The notes under the pieces are model-generated. The model searched no databases. It had not been told where the DNA came from and saw nothing but the letters and a program-made list of their open reading frames with translations. The position numbers were made by a program, and so were the translations under genes. A stretch of DNA of 64,000 bases from Streptomyces alboflavus (GTDB lineage: Bacteria; Actinomycetota; Actinomycetes; Streptomycetales; Streptomycetaceae), in the NCBI RefSeq assembly GCF_000716675.1, contig NZ_JNXT01000005.1, forward strand, positions 156,963 to 220,962. The letters are read 5' to 3'. Below are positions 40,412 through 48,317 of the stretch, piece after piece (position 1 is the stretch's first letter; every line of letters begins with the position of its first letter).

Positions 40412-41460
40412 GCGGCGGCATACGCTTCGACTCCGTCTCGGTCGCGTACGGCAAGCAGGTCGTCCTCGACTCCCTCGACCTCACCGTCGAGCAGGGCGAG
40501 GTCATGGCGCTGCTCGGGCCCTCCGGGTCGGGGAAGACCACCGCGCTGCGGGCCGTCGCCGGGTTCGTGCGGCCCGCGTCCGGGCGGGTGTTCATCGGCG
40601 ACCGCGACGTCACCGCGCTGCCGCCGCACCGGCGCGGCATCGGCATGGTCGTCCAGCAGTACGCGCTGTTCCCGCACATGCGGGTCGAGGACAACGTGGC
40701 CTTCGGCCTCAAGGCGCAGAAGGCCGCGCGGGCGGAGATACCCGGGCGGGTCGCCGACGCGCTGGAGATGACCGGGATGGCCTCGTACGCCAAGCGGTAT
40801 CCGCGTGAGCTGTCCGGTGGGCAGCAGCAGCGCGTCGCCATCGCGCGGGCGCTCGCCATCCGGCCGGGTGTGTTGCTGCTCGACGAGCCGTTGTCCGCGC
40901 TCGACGCGCAGCTGCGGTCGGGGATGCTCGCCGAACTCGCCCGGCTGCACCGGGAGTTGCCGGACGTGTCGATTCTGTACGTCACCCATGACCAGGTCGA
41001 GGCGCTCACTCTCGCCGATCGGATCGCCGTCATGGACAAGGCGCGGTTGCAGGACTGCGGGACTCCGCAGGAGCTGTACCGCAGGCCTCGGAACGAGTTC
41101 ACGGCCTCCTTTGTGGGCAATGCGAATCTCCTGCCGGTTTCTGTGGGGGTGGGGTCGGTTTCCCTGGGTGGGGCCGAGTTGAAGGTCGATACCGGGGAGG
41201 TCGCCCCGGGGGTCACCGCCACCTTGTGTGTGCGGCCGCATCTGGTCGGGCTCGGGCCGGGGCCCAACTCCCTGAGCGGGACGGTCACCGAGGTGCAGTG
41301 GCGTGGGGCCACGCATCGGGTGTTCGCGGATGTGGGGGGTCACTCCGTGAAGGCCGATCTGCGGGAGCTTCGGGAGCCGCCTGCGCTTGGTAGTGACGTT
41401 ACGTTGCACTTCGCGCCGGAGGACGCGGTGCTGCTTGCCGCAGGGGTGACCGATGGGTAG
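40408..41460 (+). CDS. 2-Aminoethylphosphonate-type ABC importer, ATP-binding subunit
   Basis: 350 residues from the ATG at 40408, which overlaps the HAD stop as ATGA. Walker A is LLGPSGSGKTTAL (about residues 34-46), the Q-loop is VVQQYALFPHM, the signature is ELSGGQQQRVAIARAL, Walker B is LLLDEPLSALD, and the H-loop is YVTHDQVEAL. After residue 240 comes a TOBE-like regulatory domain. This is the architecture of the PhnT / spermidine-type (CUT) ATPases. Two permeases and a binding protein follow, and the cluster context points to aminoethylphosphonate. Confidence 0.9.
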   Translation: MSGGIRFDSVSVAYGKQVVLDSLDLTVEQGEVMALLGPSGSGKTTALRAVAGFVRPASGRVFIGDRDVTALPPHRRGIGMVVQQYALFPHMRVEDNVAFGLKAQKAARAEIPGRVADALEMTGMASYAKRYPRELSGGQQQRVAIARALAIRPGVLLLDEPLSALDAQLRSGMLAELARLHRELPDVSILYVTHDQVEALTLADRIAVMDKARLQDCGTPQELYRRPRNEFTASFVGNANLLPVSVGVGSVSLGGAELKVDTGEVAPGVTATLCVRPHLVGLGPGPNSLSGTVTEVQWRGATHRVFADVGGHSVKADLRELREPPALGSDVTLHFAPEDAVLLAAGVTDG

Positions 41461-42412
41461 TCCTTCTGAGCGCTTGATTGACGGTGACCGTCGGCCTGTG
41501 GCTGTGCCCACCCTTCCCCAAGCTCTCGGCTCCGCTCGAGCAGGGGAGACCCCTATCGCCCTGCGGCACGATTGCCCACAGCGGACAAGGAAAGTCCCGG
41601 CGTTCGTGTGGGCGTTGCCGCCCGTCGCCCTGCTCGGGCTTGTGTTTCTCTATCCCCTCGCCCTCGTCGTGCAGCAGTCCGTGCAGCCCGACACGGGCGG
41701 TACCTCGTTGCAGCCGTACTCCGACGTCTTCGCCTCCGAGTCGTTCCGGGAGGCGCTCGGGACGACCGTGTGGCTGGCCGTGGGGGCCACCGTCGGGTGT
41801 CTGGTGCTGGGGTTCGCGTTGGCGCTGGTCATTGCCTTCGTGCCGTTCCCCGGCGGGAAGGCCGTCGCCAAGTTCATCGACGTGTTCCTGTCGTTCCCGT
41901 CGTTCCTGATCACGCTCGCGCTGCTGTTCATCTACGGCACCAAGGGCATGGCCAACGGGATGTGGACGGGGGCGACCGGGGCGGGCGGGGACGGTCCCTT
42001 CCAGTTCCTCACCACGCCGTGGGGCGTGCTGCTCGCCGAGATCACGTACTTCACGCCGTTCGTGATGCGGCCGCTGCTCGCCGCGTTCTCGGCGATCGAC
42101 ACGGCCCAGCTGGAGGTCGCCTCCTCGCTGGGGGCGCGGCCCCTGCGGGTCGTACGGCAGGTGATCCTGCCGGAGGCGCTGCCCGCGCTCGCCGCCGGCG
42201 GCAGCCTCGTCCTGGTGATGTGCCTGAACGAGTTCGGGATCGTGCTGTTCACCGGGGCCAAGGACGTCACGACGCTGCCGATGCTCGTCTACAGCAAGGC
42301 GATGCTCGAGTCCGACTACCCGGCGGCCTGCGTCGTCGCCGTCGTCAACATCGCGATCTCCGTGGGCCTCTACGGCCTGTACCGGGTGGTGAGCCGTCGT
42401 GCTGGTGCATAG
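41453..42412 (+). CDS. ABC importer permease 1, with an N-terminal repeat-derived tail
   Basis: 319 residues from an ATG at 41453 that overlaps the ATPase gene by 8 bp. The first six or seven hydrophobic helices are those of a binding-protein-dependent permease. The EAA loop is SSLGARPLRVVRQVILPEALPA. The N-terminal residues of about 17-44 are encoded by a dispersed repeat (41500-41582), so the ancestral protein probably began near residue 45 at KVPAFVWALPP. It pairs with the permease that follows and belongs to the PhnU/PhnV-like group. Confidence 0.87.
   Translation: MGSPSERLIDGDRRPVAVPTLPQALGSARAGETPIALRHDCPQRTRKVPAFVWALPPVALLGLVFLYPLALVVQQSVQPDTGGTSLQPYSDVFASESFREALGTTVWLAVGATVGCLVLGFALALVIAFVPFPGGKAVAKFIDVFLSFPSFLITLALLFIYGTKGMANGMWTGATGAGGDGPFQFLTTPWGVLLAEITYFTPFVMRPLLAAFSAIDTAQLEVASSLGARPLRVVRQVILPEALPALAAGGSLVLVMCLNEFGIVLFTGAKDVTTLPMLVYSKAMLESDYPAACVVAVVNIAISVGLYGLYRVVSRRAGA
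41500..41582. repeat. Dispersed repeat element inside a coding gene, copy 2
   Basis: The 83 bp share the ends of the copy at 35711 (GGCTGTGCCCACCC and ATTGCCCACAGC) but carry an extra middle with GCTCTCGGCTCCGCTCGAGC, itself an inverted repeat. It is in frame within the N-terminus of the permease gene. Both copies are on the plus strand. Confidence 0.75.
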
Positions 42413-43226
42413 CCGCAAGGGCAAGTGGGCGACCTGGGCCCTGTTCTTCGTGCTCTTCCTGCCGCTGTTCGCGCTGCCCCTGCTCGTGATCGTGGCGGCG
42501 TCGTTCGCCGGGCACTGGTCGGGGGCGTTCCCGTCCGGCTTCACCGGCGAGCACTACTCGGCCGCCACCCGCGGCGAATCCCTCCAGGCCCTCACCACCA
42601 GCCTGCTCACCGCCCTCGGCGCCAGCGTCATCGCGCTCGCCGCGGGCACCTGGGCCGCGCTCGCCGCCGCCGCGCTGAAGGGGCGCGGGAGCGGCACCTC
42701 CCGGCTCTCCCGGCTGTGCGGGCGGACCCTCGACACCCTGTTCATGCTGCCCGTCGCCGTGCCCTCGGTGGTCGTGGGCCTCGCGGTCCTCGTCGCCTTC
42801 AGCAAGCCGCCGATGATCCTCAACGGCACGTCCACGATCGTCGTCCTCGCGCACGCCCTTCTTGTCACGGCGTTCGCCTACCAGTCGGTCGCGGCCGCCA
42901 TCGTGCGTCTCGACCCGGCGTACGAGCAGGCCGCGGCGTCCCTGGGCGCCCGGCCCGCGTACGTCCTGTGGCGGGTGAAGCTGCCCCTGCTGCTTCCGTC
43001 CCTGACCGCCGCCGCCGGGCTCTGCTTCGCCCTGTCCATGGGCGAGCTGAGCGCCACGATGATGCTCTACCCGCCGGACTGGACCCCGCTGCCCGTGCGG
43101 ATCTACGCCGCCACCGACCGCGGCGCCACCTTCACCGGCGCCGCCCTCGCCGTGGTCCTCATGACGGCGACGCTCCTCGTCCTGTTCGCCGTGTCGAGGA
43201 TCCGTACCAAGGCCTCCTACCGCTGA
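42399..43226 (+). CDS. ABC importer permease 2
   Basis: 275 residues from a GTG at 42399 overlapping the previous gene by 14 bp; a GTG two codons later also fits. Six hydrophobic helices are seen, with the permease loop ASLGARPAYVLWRVKLPLLLPSL. The helix WATWALFFVLFLPLFALPLLVIV opens the chain. It is the second subunit of the importer with the permease at 41453 and ATPase at 40408. The class resembles AEP permeases. The substrate assignment rests on the neighbours. Confidence 0.87.
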   Translation: MLVHSRKGKWATWALFFVLFLPLFALPLLVIVAASFAGHWSGAFPSGFTGEHYSAATRGESLQALTTSLLTALGASVIALAAGTWAALAAAALKGRGSGTSRLSRLCGRTLDTLFMLPVAVPSVVVGLAVLVAFSKPPMILNGTSTIVVLAHALLVTAFAYQSVAAAIVRLDPAYEQAAASLGARPAYVLWRVKLPLLLPSLTAAAGLCFALSMGELSATMMLYPPDWTPLPVRIYAATDRGATFTGAALAVVLMTATLLVLFAVSRIRTKASYR

Positions 43227-43285
43227 CCACCCCCGACTCCCCGCCCCCCGTGTTCCGTTGCGACTCGTCAGGAGTACGACACGTC

Positions 43286-44362
43286 ATGTCCCGTCACCCC
43301 CGCGTCCCCGTCCGCACGCTCGCCGCCCTCTCCGGCAGCCTCGTCCTCGCCGGCACCCTCACCGCCTGCGGCGGCGACTCCGCCGCGTCCGACGCCAAGG
43401 TCGTCACCGTCTACAGCGCCGACGGCCTCAAGGGCGAGAACGGCGACGGCTGGTACGACAAGGTCTTCAAGGACTTCGAGAAGAAGACCGGCATCAAGGT
43501 CAAGTACGTCGAGGGCGGCTCCGGCGAGATGGTGCAGCGCGCCGTCCGGGAGAAGTCCAACACCCAGGCCGACGTCATCGTCACGCTCCCGCCGTTCATC
43601 CAGCAGGCCGACGAGAAGGGCCTGCTCCAGGCGTACGAGCCCAAGGGGTCCGAGCACGTCGACGGCGCGAACAAGGCGCCCGACGGCAAGTGGACGTCCG
43701 TCGTGAACAACTACTTCGGTTTCATCCACAACAAGAAGGAACTCGGCGGCGCCAAGGCCCCCAAGACCTGGGACGAGCTGACGGACTCCGCGTACAAGAA
43801 CAAGCTCCAGTACTCCACGCCCGGTGTCGCGGGCGACGGGACGGCCGTCCTCATCAAGGCGATGCACGACTTCGGCGGCAAGGAGCCCGCCATGAAGTAC
43901 CTGGAGAAGCTCCAGTCCAACAACGTCGGCCCGTCCGCCTCCACCGGCAAGCTCGCCCCCAAGGTCGACAAGGGCGAACTGCTCGTCGCCAACGGGGACG
44001 TGCAGATGAACTACGCGCAGTCCAAGGACATGCCGAACCTCGGCATCTGGTTCCCGGCGAAGAAGGGCAAGAAGCCCACCACCTTCGCGCTGCCCTACGC
44101 CGCCGGGCTCGTGAACAAGGCGCCGCACAGCGCCAACGCCAAGAAGTTCCTCGACTACCTGCTCAGCCGCACCGCGCAGGCGCAGGTCAGCGAGATCGGC
44201 GGCGGCTTCGCGGCCCGCAAGGACATCAAGGCCACCGACGCCAACGCCATCGCCCTCGACAAGCTCATGGACGGCGTCGAGGTCTTCGAGCCGGACTGGG
44301 ACGACATCTCCAAGAACCTCAAGTCGTACGTCGAGGACTGGAAGTCGGCCACCGGCAGCTGA
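43286..44362 (+). CDS. ABC importer solute-binding lipoprotein
   Basis: 358 residues from the ATG at 43286, with CAGGAG about 11 nt upstream. The signal peptide ends in a lipobox (LTACGGD), so the mature protein is a lipoprotein. The fold is that of the iron/thiamine/AEP-type binding proteins: VVTVYSADGLKGENGDGWYDKVFKDFEKKTGIKVKYVEGGSGEMV, then DVIVTLPPFIQQAD and GLVNKAPHSANAKKFLDYLLSR. The cluster suggests it captures 2-aminoethylphosphonate outside the cell. A strong hairpin follows the gene, ending the cluster's transcript. Confidence 0.9.
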   Translation: MSRHPRVPVRTLAALSGSLVLAGTLTACGGDSAASDAKVVTVYSADGLKGENGDGWYDKVFKDFEKKTGIKVKYVEGGSGEMVQRAVREKSNTQADVIVTLPPFIQQADEKGLLQAYEPKGSEHVDGANKAPDGKWTSVVNNYFGFIHNKKELGGAKAPKTWDELTDSAYKNKLQYSTPGVAGDGTAVLIKAMHDFGGKEPAMKYLEKLQSNNVGPSASTGKLAPKVDKGELLVANGDVQMNYAQSKDMPNLGIWFPAKKGKKPTTFALPYAAGLVNKAPHSANAKKFLDYLLSRTAQAQVSEIGGGFAARKDIKATDANAIALDKLMDGVEVFEPDWDDISKNLKSYVEDWKSATGS

Positions 44363-44400
44363 GCACCTTCACCGTCACGTCCGACGGTAACGAGTCTGGA

Positions 44401-44430
44401 CCAACGCCCCTGCACCGCCAGGGGCGTTGG
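44401..44430. terminator. Terminator after the ABC importer genes
   Basis: A perfect 12-bp stem, CCAACGCCCCTG (44401-44412) with CAGGGGCGTTGG (44419-44430), around a 6-nt loop, 38 bp after the binding-protein stop. Confidence 0.85.
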
Positions 44431-44474
44431 CATGCCCGCACGTCTCGCTCCACCCCACTCACCTGGAGTTCTCC

Positions 44475-45980
44475 GTGTCCCACGGTCCGTCTCGCCGCTC
44501 GCTCCTCGTCTCCGCCGCGTCCCTCGGCGCGGCCGCCGCCGTCTCCGCCGGACCTCTTGCCGCCGTCGCCCGCGCGGCCGCGCGCAAGCCCAAGGTCCTG
44601 ATCATCGGCCTCGACGGCGCGCTCCTCAGCCGCATCAAGGACGCCGCCGCACCCACCCTCAAGTCCCTGATGGCCGACGGCCTCACCGCCCCCAGCGCCC
44701 TCTACGCGAACCCCCTCGCGCCCACCTCGTCCGGACCCGGCTGGTCGACGCTCCTCACCGGCGTCTGGCCCGACAAGCACAAGGTCCTCAGCAACGACTT
44801 CACCGGCCACGACCTCGCCCGCTACCCGGACTTCATGACCCGCGCCGAGGCCGCGAAGCCGTCCCTGAACACCTACGCCGTCTCGTCCTGGGCGCCGATC
44901 ACGGACACGATCTTCTCGCCGAAGGTCGACGCCCGGGTGTCCACGCCGTCCGCCGAGTACGACACCGGCACCACCGCGCGCGCCGTCGCGAGACTGCGCG
45001 ACTCCGACCCGGACGCCGTGTTCGCGCAGCTCGACAACATCGACCACGCCGGGCACAGCCACGGCGCCGCCAGCCAGGCCTACCTGGACGCCATCCGCAC
45101 CGCCGACGGCCAGGTCGGCCAGATGGTCGCCGCCGTGCAGGCCCGCGCCTCGTACGGCGACGAGGACTGGCTGATCATGATCACCGCCGACCACGGGCAC
45201 ACCGACGCGGGCGGGCACGGCGGGTCCAGCTGGGCCGAGCGGCAGACGTTCCTGATCGCGCGCGGGGGCGGGGCGGCCGCCGGGTCGGTGCGGCACGACG
45301 TGCGGATGCCCGACGTCGCCGTCAGCGCGCTCGCGCACCTCGGCGTCGCCGTCGACCCGGCCTGGGGCCTGGACGGCCGCGCCTTCCAGCAGCCGTCCCC
45401 GGACGACTTCGACGCGCTGCGCGCCACCCTCAAGCCGCCCGTCGACGAGACCGGCGTCGGCGCGGGCGTCATCGGCTTCACGCACACCCCGCCCAGCGGC
45501 TGGTCCGTCGACAACTCCCGGATGGGCGGCGGCGGCATGACCGAGTGGCGCGGCTGGTCCTTCACGACGGATGAGTTCTGGACCAAGACGCAAGCCGGCC
45601 AGCAGCGCGAACTCAACATCCGCGCCCGGAACGTCTTCGCCGTCGCCGACGGCGACGAGTGGTCCGACAAGGCCGTCACGGGCACCTTCGACTCGACCCT
45701 GATCAGTCCCGCGTACCAGGTGCGGGGCGGGGCCGCCGCCACCCTGACGTACACGACCTTCTACCGCCACGAGGCGCCGCAGCAGGGCCAGGTGCTCGTC
45801 TCCTACGACGGCGGAACGCCCGTCGTCGTGAAGACGTACGCCGCCGACACCCCCTCCGTCGTCGAGTCGCTGCGGCTCCAGGTCCCGGCGGGCGCGCGGA
45901 CCGCGCAGGTCCGCTTCCGTTACACCGGGGGGAACAACTGGTTCTGGGTGATCGACGGGGTGAAGATCAGCGCTTCGTGA
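44475..45980 (+). CDS. Tat-exported alkaline-phosphatase-superfamily hydrolase
   Basis: 501 residues from a GTG at 44475, with CTGGAG 6 nt upstream. A twin-arginine signal (SRRSLLVSAASLGAAAAVSAGPLAAVARA) is followed by the phosphodiesterase / nucleotide pyrophosphatase fold. The features are VLIIGLDGALLSRIKD with the first metal-binding Asp, APTSSGPGWSTLLTGVWPDKH with the Thr/Ser nucleophile region, LDNIDHAGHSHG and ITADHGHTDAGGHG with the remaining Asp/His ligands. About 130 C-terminal residues form a separate beta domain. Position behind a phosphonate cluster suggests organic phosphate or phosphonate ester cleavage outside the cell, but this is inference. A hairpin separates it from the importer. 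Confidence 0.84.
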   Translation: MSHGPSRRSLLVSAASLGAAAAVSAGPLAAVARAAARKPKVLIIGLDGALLSRIKDAAAPTLKSLMADGLTAPSALYANPLAPTSSGPGWSTLLTGVWPDKHKVLSNDFTGHDLARYPDFMTRAEAAKPSLNTYAVSSWAPITDTIFSPKVDARVSTPSAEYDTGTTARAVARLRDSDPDAVFAQLDNIDHAGHSHGAASQAYLDAIRTADGQVGQMVAAVQARASYGDEDWLIMITADHGHTDAGGHGGSSWAERQTFLIARGGGAAAGSVRHDVRMPDVAVSALAHLGVAVDPAWGLDGRAFQQPSPDDFDALRATLKPPVDETGVGAGVIGFTHTPPSGWSVDNSRMGGGGMTEWRGWSFTTDEFWTKTQAGQQRELNIRARNVFAVADGDEWSDKAVTGTFDSTLISPAYQVRGGAAATLTYTTFYRHEAPQQGQVLVSYDGGTPVVVKTYAADTPSVVESLRLQVPAGARTAQVRFRYTGGNNWFWVIDGVKISAS

Positions 45981-46059
45981 TTAGGCTGGGGGCGTCGGCA
46001 CACTGTCGTCCCGGCGCCCCCAGCAGCATCAGTTCGCGCAGACCGCAGGAGTGCACCCC

Positions 46060-46839
46060 ATGGCAGAGCGCAAGCCCATCGAATCGTGGCTCACCGACAT
46101 GGACGGCGTGCTCATCCACGAAGGCGTGCCGATCCCCGGCGCCGACGCGTTCATCAAGAAGCTGCGCGACTCGGGCAAGCCGTTCCTGGTCCTCACCAAC
46201 AACTCCATCTACACCGCCCGTGACCTCCAGGCCCGGCTCAACCGCATGGGCCTCGACGTCCCCGTGGACAACATCTGGACCTCCGCGCTCGCCACCGCCA
46301 AGTTCCTCGACGACCAGCGGCCCGGCGGCACCGCGTACGTCATCGGCGAGGCCGGTCTCACCACCGCCCTGCACGACATCGGGTACGTCCTCACCGACCA
46401 CGCGCCCGACTACGTGGTCCTCGGCGAGACCCGGACGTACTCGTTCGAGGCCATGACCAAGGCCGTCCGGCTCATCAACGGCGGCGCCCGCTTCATCTGC
46501 ACCAACCCGGACGAGACCGGGCCCTCCACGGAGGGGCCGCTGCCCGCCACCGGTGCCGTCGCCGCGCTCATCACCAAGGCCACCGGCAAGCAGCCGTACT
46601 TCGCCGGCAAGCCGAATCCCCTGATGATGCGGACGGGCCTGAACGCGATCGGGGCGCACTCGGAGACGAGCGCGATGATCGGTGACCGTATGGACACGGA
46701 TGTCCTCGCCGGACTGGAGGCCGGGATGGAGACCTTCCTCGTCCTCACCGGGCTGACGACCCGCGCCGACATCGACCGCCACCCGTTCCGCCCGTCGAAC
46801 ATCGTCGACTCGATCGCGGACCTGGTCGACAGGGTCTGA
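46060..46839 (+). CDS. HAD-IIA family phosphatase (NagD-like)
   Basis: 259 residues from the ATG at 46060; a GTG three codons earlier is in frame but overlaps CAGGAG, the ribosome-binding site. Motif I is WLTDMDGVLIHEG, with the two catalytic Asp. Motif II is VLTNNS, and motif III with its cap is YFAGKPNPLMMRTGL. Motif IV is MIGDRMDTDVLAGLEAGM. This is the full set for HAD subfamily IIA (NagD/PGP-type). Likely substrates are sugar or nucleotide phosphates. The gene has no coupled neighbour and is followed by a long hairpin repeat. Confidence 0.9.
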   Translation: MAERKPIESWLTDMDGVLIHEGVPIPGADAFIKKLRDSGKPFLVLTNNSIYTARDLQARLNRMGLDVPVDNIWTSALATAKFLDDQRPGGTAYVIGEAGLTTALHDIGYVLTDHAPDYVVLGETRTYSFEAMTKAVRLINGGARFICTNPDETGPSTEGPLPATGAVAALITKATGKQPYFAGKPNPLMMRTGLNAIGAHSETSAMIGDRMDTDVLAGLEAGMETFLVLTGLTTRADIDRHPFRPSNIVDSIADLVDRV

Positions 46840-46846
46840 CCTCGGA

Positions 46847-46999
46847 GCCCCGTGAGGGGCTTTTAGGGGCGCGGGGAACTGCGCGACCAGCCACGTCACA
46901 GCCGCAGACGCATCTGCCGGGTACTTCGCAGACGCGTCTGCGGCTTTTCGCGCGCTGGGCGCGCAGTTCCCCGCGCCCCTGAAAGGCCCCTTACGGGGC
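46847..46999. repeat. Nested hairpin repeat, copy A
   Basis: The inner 116 bp (46865-46980) have the outer arms AGGGGCGCGGGGAACTGCGC G and its exact complement, and an inner 18-bp stem AGCCGCAGACGCATCTGC with its near-complement. A further pair, GCCCCGTGAGGGGC and its near-complement, extends the structure to 46847 and 46999. The same 116-bp unit returns at 52107-52222. Here it ends the HAD-IIA transcript and could fold into a long cruciform. Confidence 0.85.
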
Positions 47000-47080
47000 C
47001 CCCGAACCCGCCCCGGACGGGTGTGTCGGGGATGCGCGGGCCGCAGGAGGGCGGGAACCTGCTGGTACAGGAGGTTCACG

Positions 47081-47626
47081 ATGGGTATATGTTCGCTCGC
47101 CGTGCGTGGCGTCGGCGCCGCCGTCCTCGTCGCCGTGTGGGCGCCCCCGCCAGCGACCGCTCATGATCAGGACAAGGTGAAAGCCCAGGTCACCCCGGCG
47201 AACGTCACCCCGGGTGCCCGGGTCGACGTACGGGTGAAGGGGTGCGACGGGACCACGGGTGCGGCGGGCTCCGGGGCGTTCACGCGAGACGCCGAGCTGA
47301 CCGGCCGGGACGGCAAGCAGGGCACGTTGTCCGGGACGACCCGCATCCGTACGGGCGTGTCCGGCACGTACGAGATCACCGTCACCTGTGACGGACACCC
47401 GCACCAGGGCGTGGGCACCGTCCAGGTCGCAGGTGCCGGAACAGGGCAGACCCCGACTGCCCCGGTCCGCGCCGGAGGCGGCGGCACCGCCTCCCTCACC
47501 TCGGCCGCGGCCGAGGCCGACGAGGCGGGCCCCGGCACCCGGCACGCGGTCGTCGGCCTGGTCCTCGCGGGTGTGGCGGCCGTCGCGGTGGCGCTGCGCA
47601 GCGTCCGCCGCCGCCACCCGGAGTGA
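47081..47626 (+). CDS. Secreted membrane-anchored protein paired with class F sortase
   Basis: 181 residues from the ATG at 47081, with AGGAGG 6 nt upstream. A signal peptide (CSLAVRGVGAAVLVAVWAPPPATA) leads to a small beta domain with one Cys pair (KGCDG, VTCDG). A Gly/Ala-rich linker, one C-terminal membrane helix (HAVVGLVLAGVAAVAVAL) and the basic end RSVRRRHPE follow. No LPXTG-like motif precedes the helix. Small proteins of this form are regularly coded just before class F sortase genes in Streptomyces. The role is unknown. Confidence 0.75.
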   Translation: MGICSLAVRGVGAAVLVAVWAPPPATAHDQDKVKAQVTPANVTPGARVDVRVKGCDGTTGAAGSGAFTRDAELTGRDGKQGTLSGTTRIRTGVSGTYEITVTCDGHPHQGVGTVQVAGAGTGQTPTAPVRAGGGGTASLTSAAAEADEAGPGTRHAVVGLVLAGVAAVAVALRSVRRRHPE

Positions 47627-47630
47627 CGCC

Positions 47631-48314
47631 GTGACGGGCCCGGACCCGGAGGCCGGCCCGCACCCGCCCGGGACGAGCCGACTCGTCATGGGCGTGGCCT
47701 GGGCGTTCCTGCTCGTCGGCCTGTGGCTGTGGGGCAACGAGATCACCGACGTACGCGGCGGCCTCTCCGACCCGACGACGGGCGACGTGGCCGCCGTCGG
47801 CCGCCCCGCCGGGGTCGACCTGCCGCCCGCGCACGAGCCCCTCGCCGCCGCCCGCCCGCAGCGCGTCGACGTACCGGGCCTCGGCGTCCGCGCCCCCGTC
47901 GTGGCTCGCGGCCTGGACGCGGAGGGCGCCATCGACCCGCCGCCGTTCGCGCAGCCGGGCGCGGTGGGCTGGTACGGGGGCGGGGTGCGCCCCGGCGCGC
48001 GCGGCACGTCCCTGTTCGTCGGGCACGTCGACACCGAGTCCAAGCCCGCCGTCTTCTACCACCTCAGCACCCTGCGCCCCGGCGAGAAGGTGCGCGTGAC
48101 CAGGGACGACGGTTCGGTCGCCGAGTTCACGGTGGACGACGTGCAGGTCCTCGGCCGCGACGACTTCAGCGCGCGCACGGCCTACGGCCCCCGTGAGGAG
48201 GGCCGGGCGGAACTGCGCCTGATCACCTGCGGCGGCACCTTCGACCGCGCGAGCCGCACCTACTCGGCCAACGTGGTCGTGTCCGCCTACCTCACGGGGG
48301 TCGCGAAGCCGTAG
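47631..48314 (+). CDS. Class F sortase
   Basis: 227 residues from a GTG at 47631, four bases after the preceding stop. One membrane helix (RLVMGVAWAFLLVGLWLWG) precedes the sortase barrel: RVDVPGLGVRAPVV, GTSLFVGHVDTESKPAVFYHL with the catalytic His, and LRLITCGGTFDRASRTYSANVVV with the catalytic Cys and Arg. LITCGG with a short barrel is typical of actinobacterial class F. Its substrates are generally unknown. Tight linkage to the preceding secreted protein suggests shared function. Confidence 0.87.
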   Translation: MTGPDPEAGPHPPGTSRLVMGVAWAFLLVGLWLWGNEITDVRGGLSDPTTGDVAAVGRPAGVDLPPAHEPLAAARPQRVDVPGLGVRAPVVARGLDAEGAIDPPPFAQPGAVGWYGGGVRPGARGTSLFVGHVDTESKPAVFYHLSTLRPGEKVRVTRDDGSVAEFTVDDVQVLGRDDFSARTAYGPREEGRAELRLITCGGTFDRASRTYSANVVVSAYLTGVAKP

Positions 48315-48317
48315 CGG

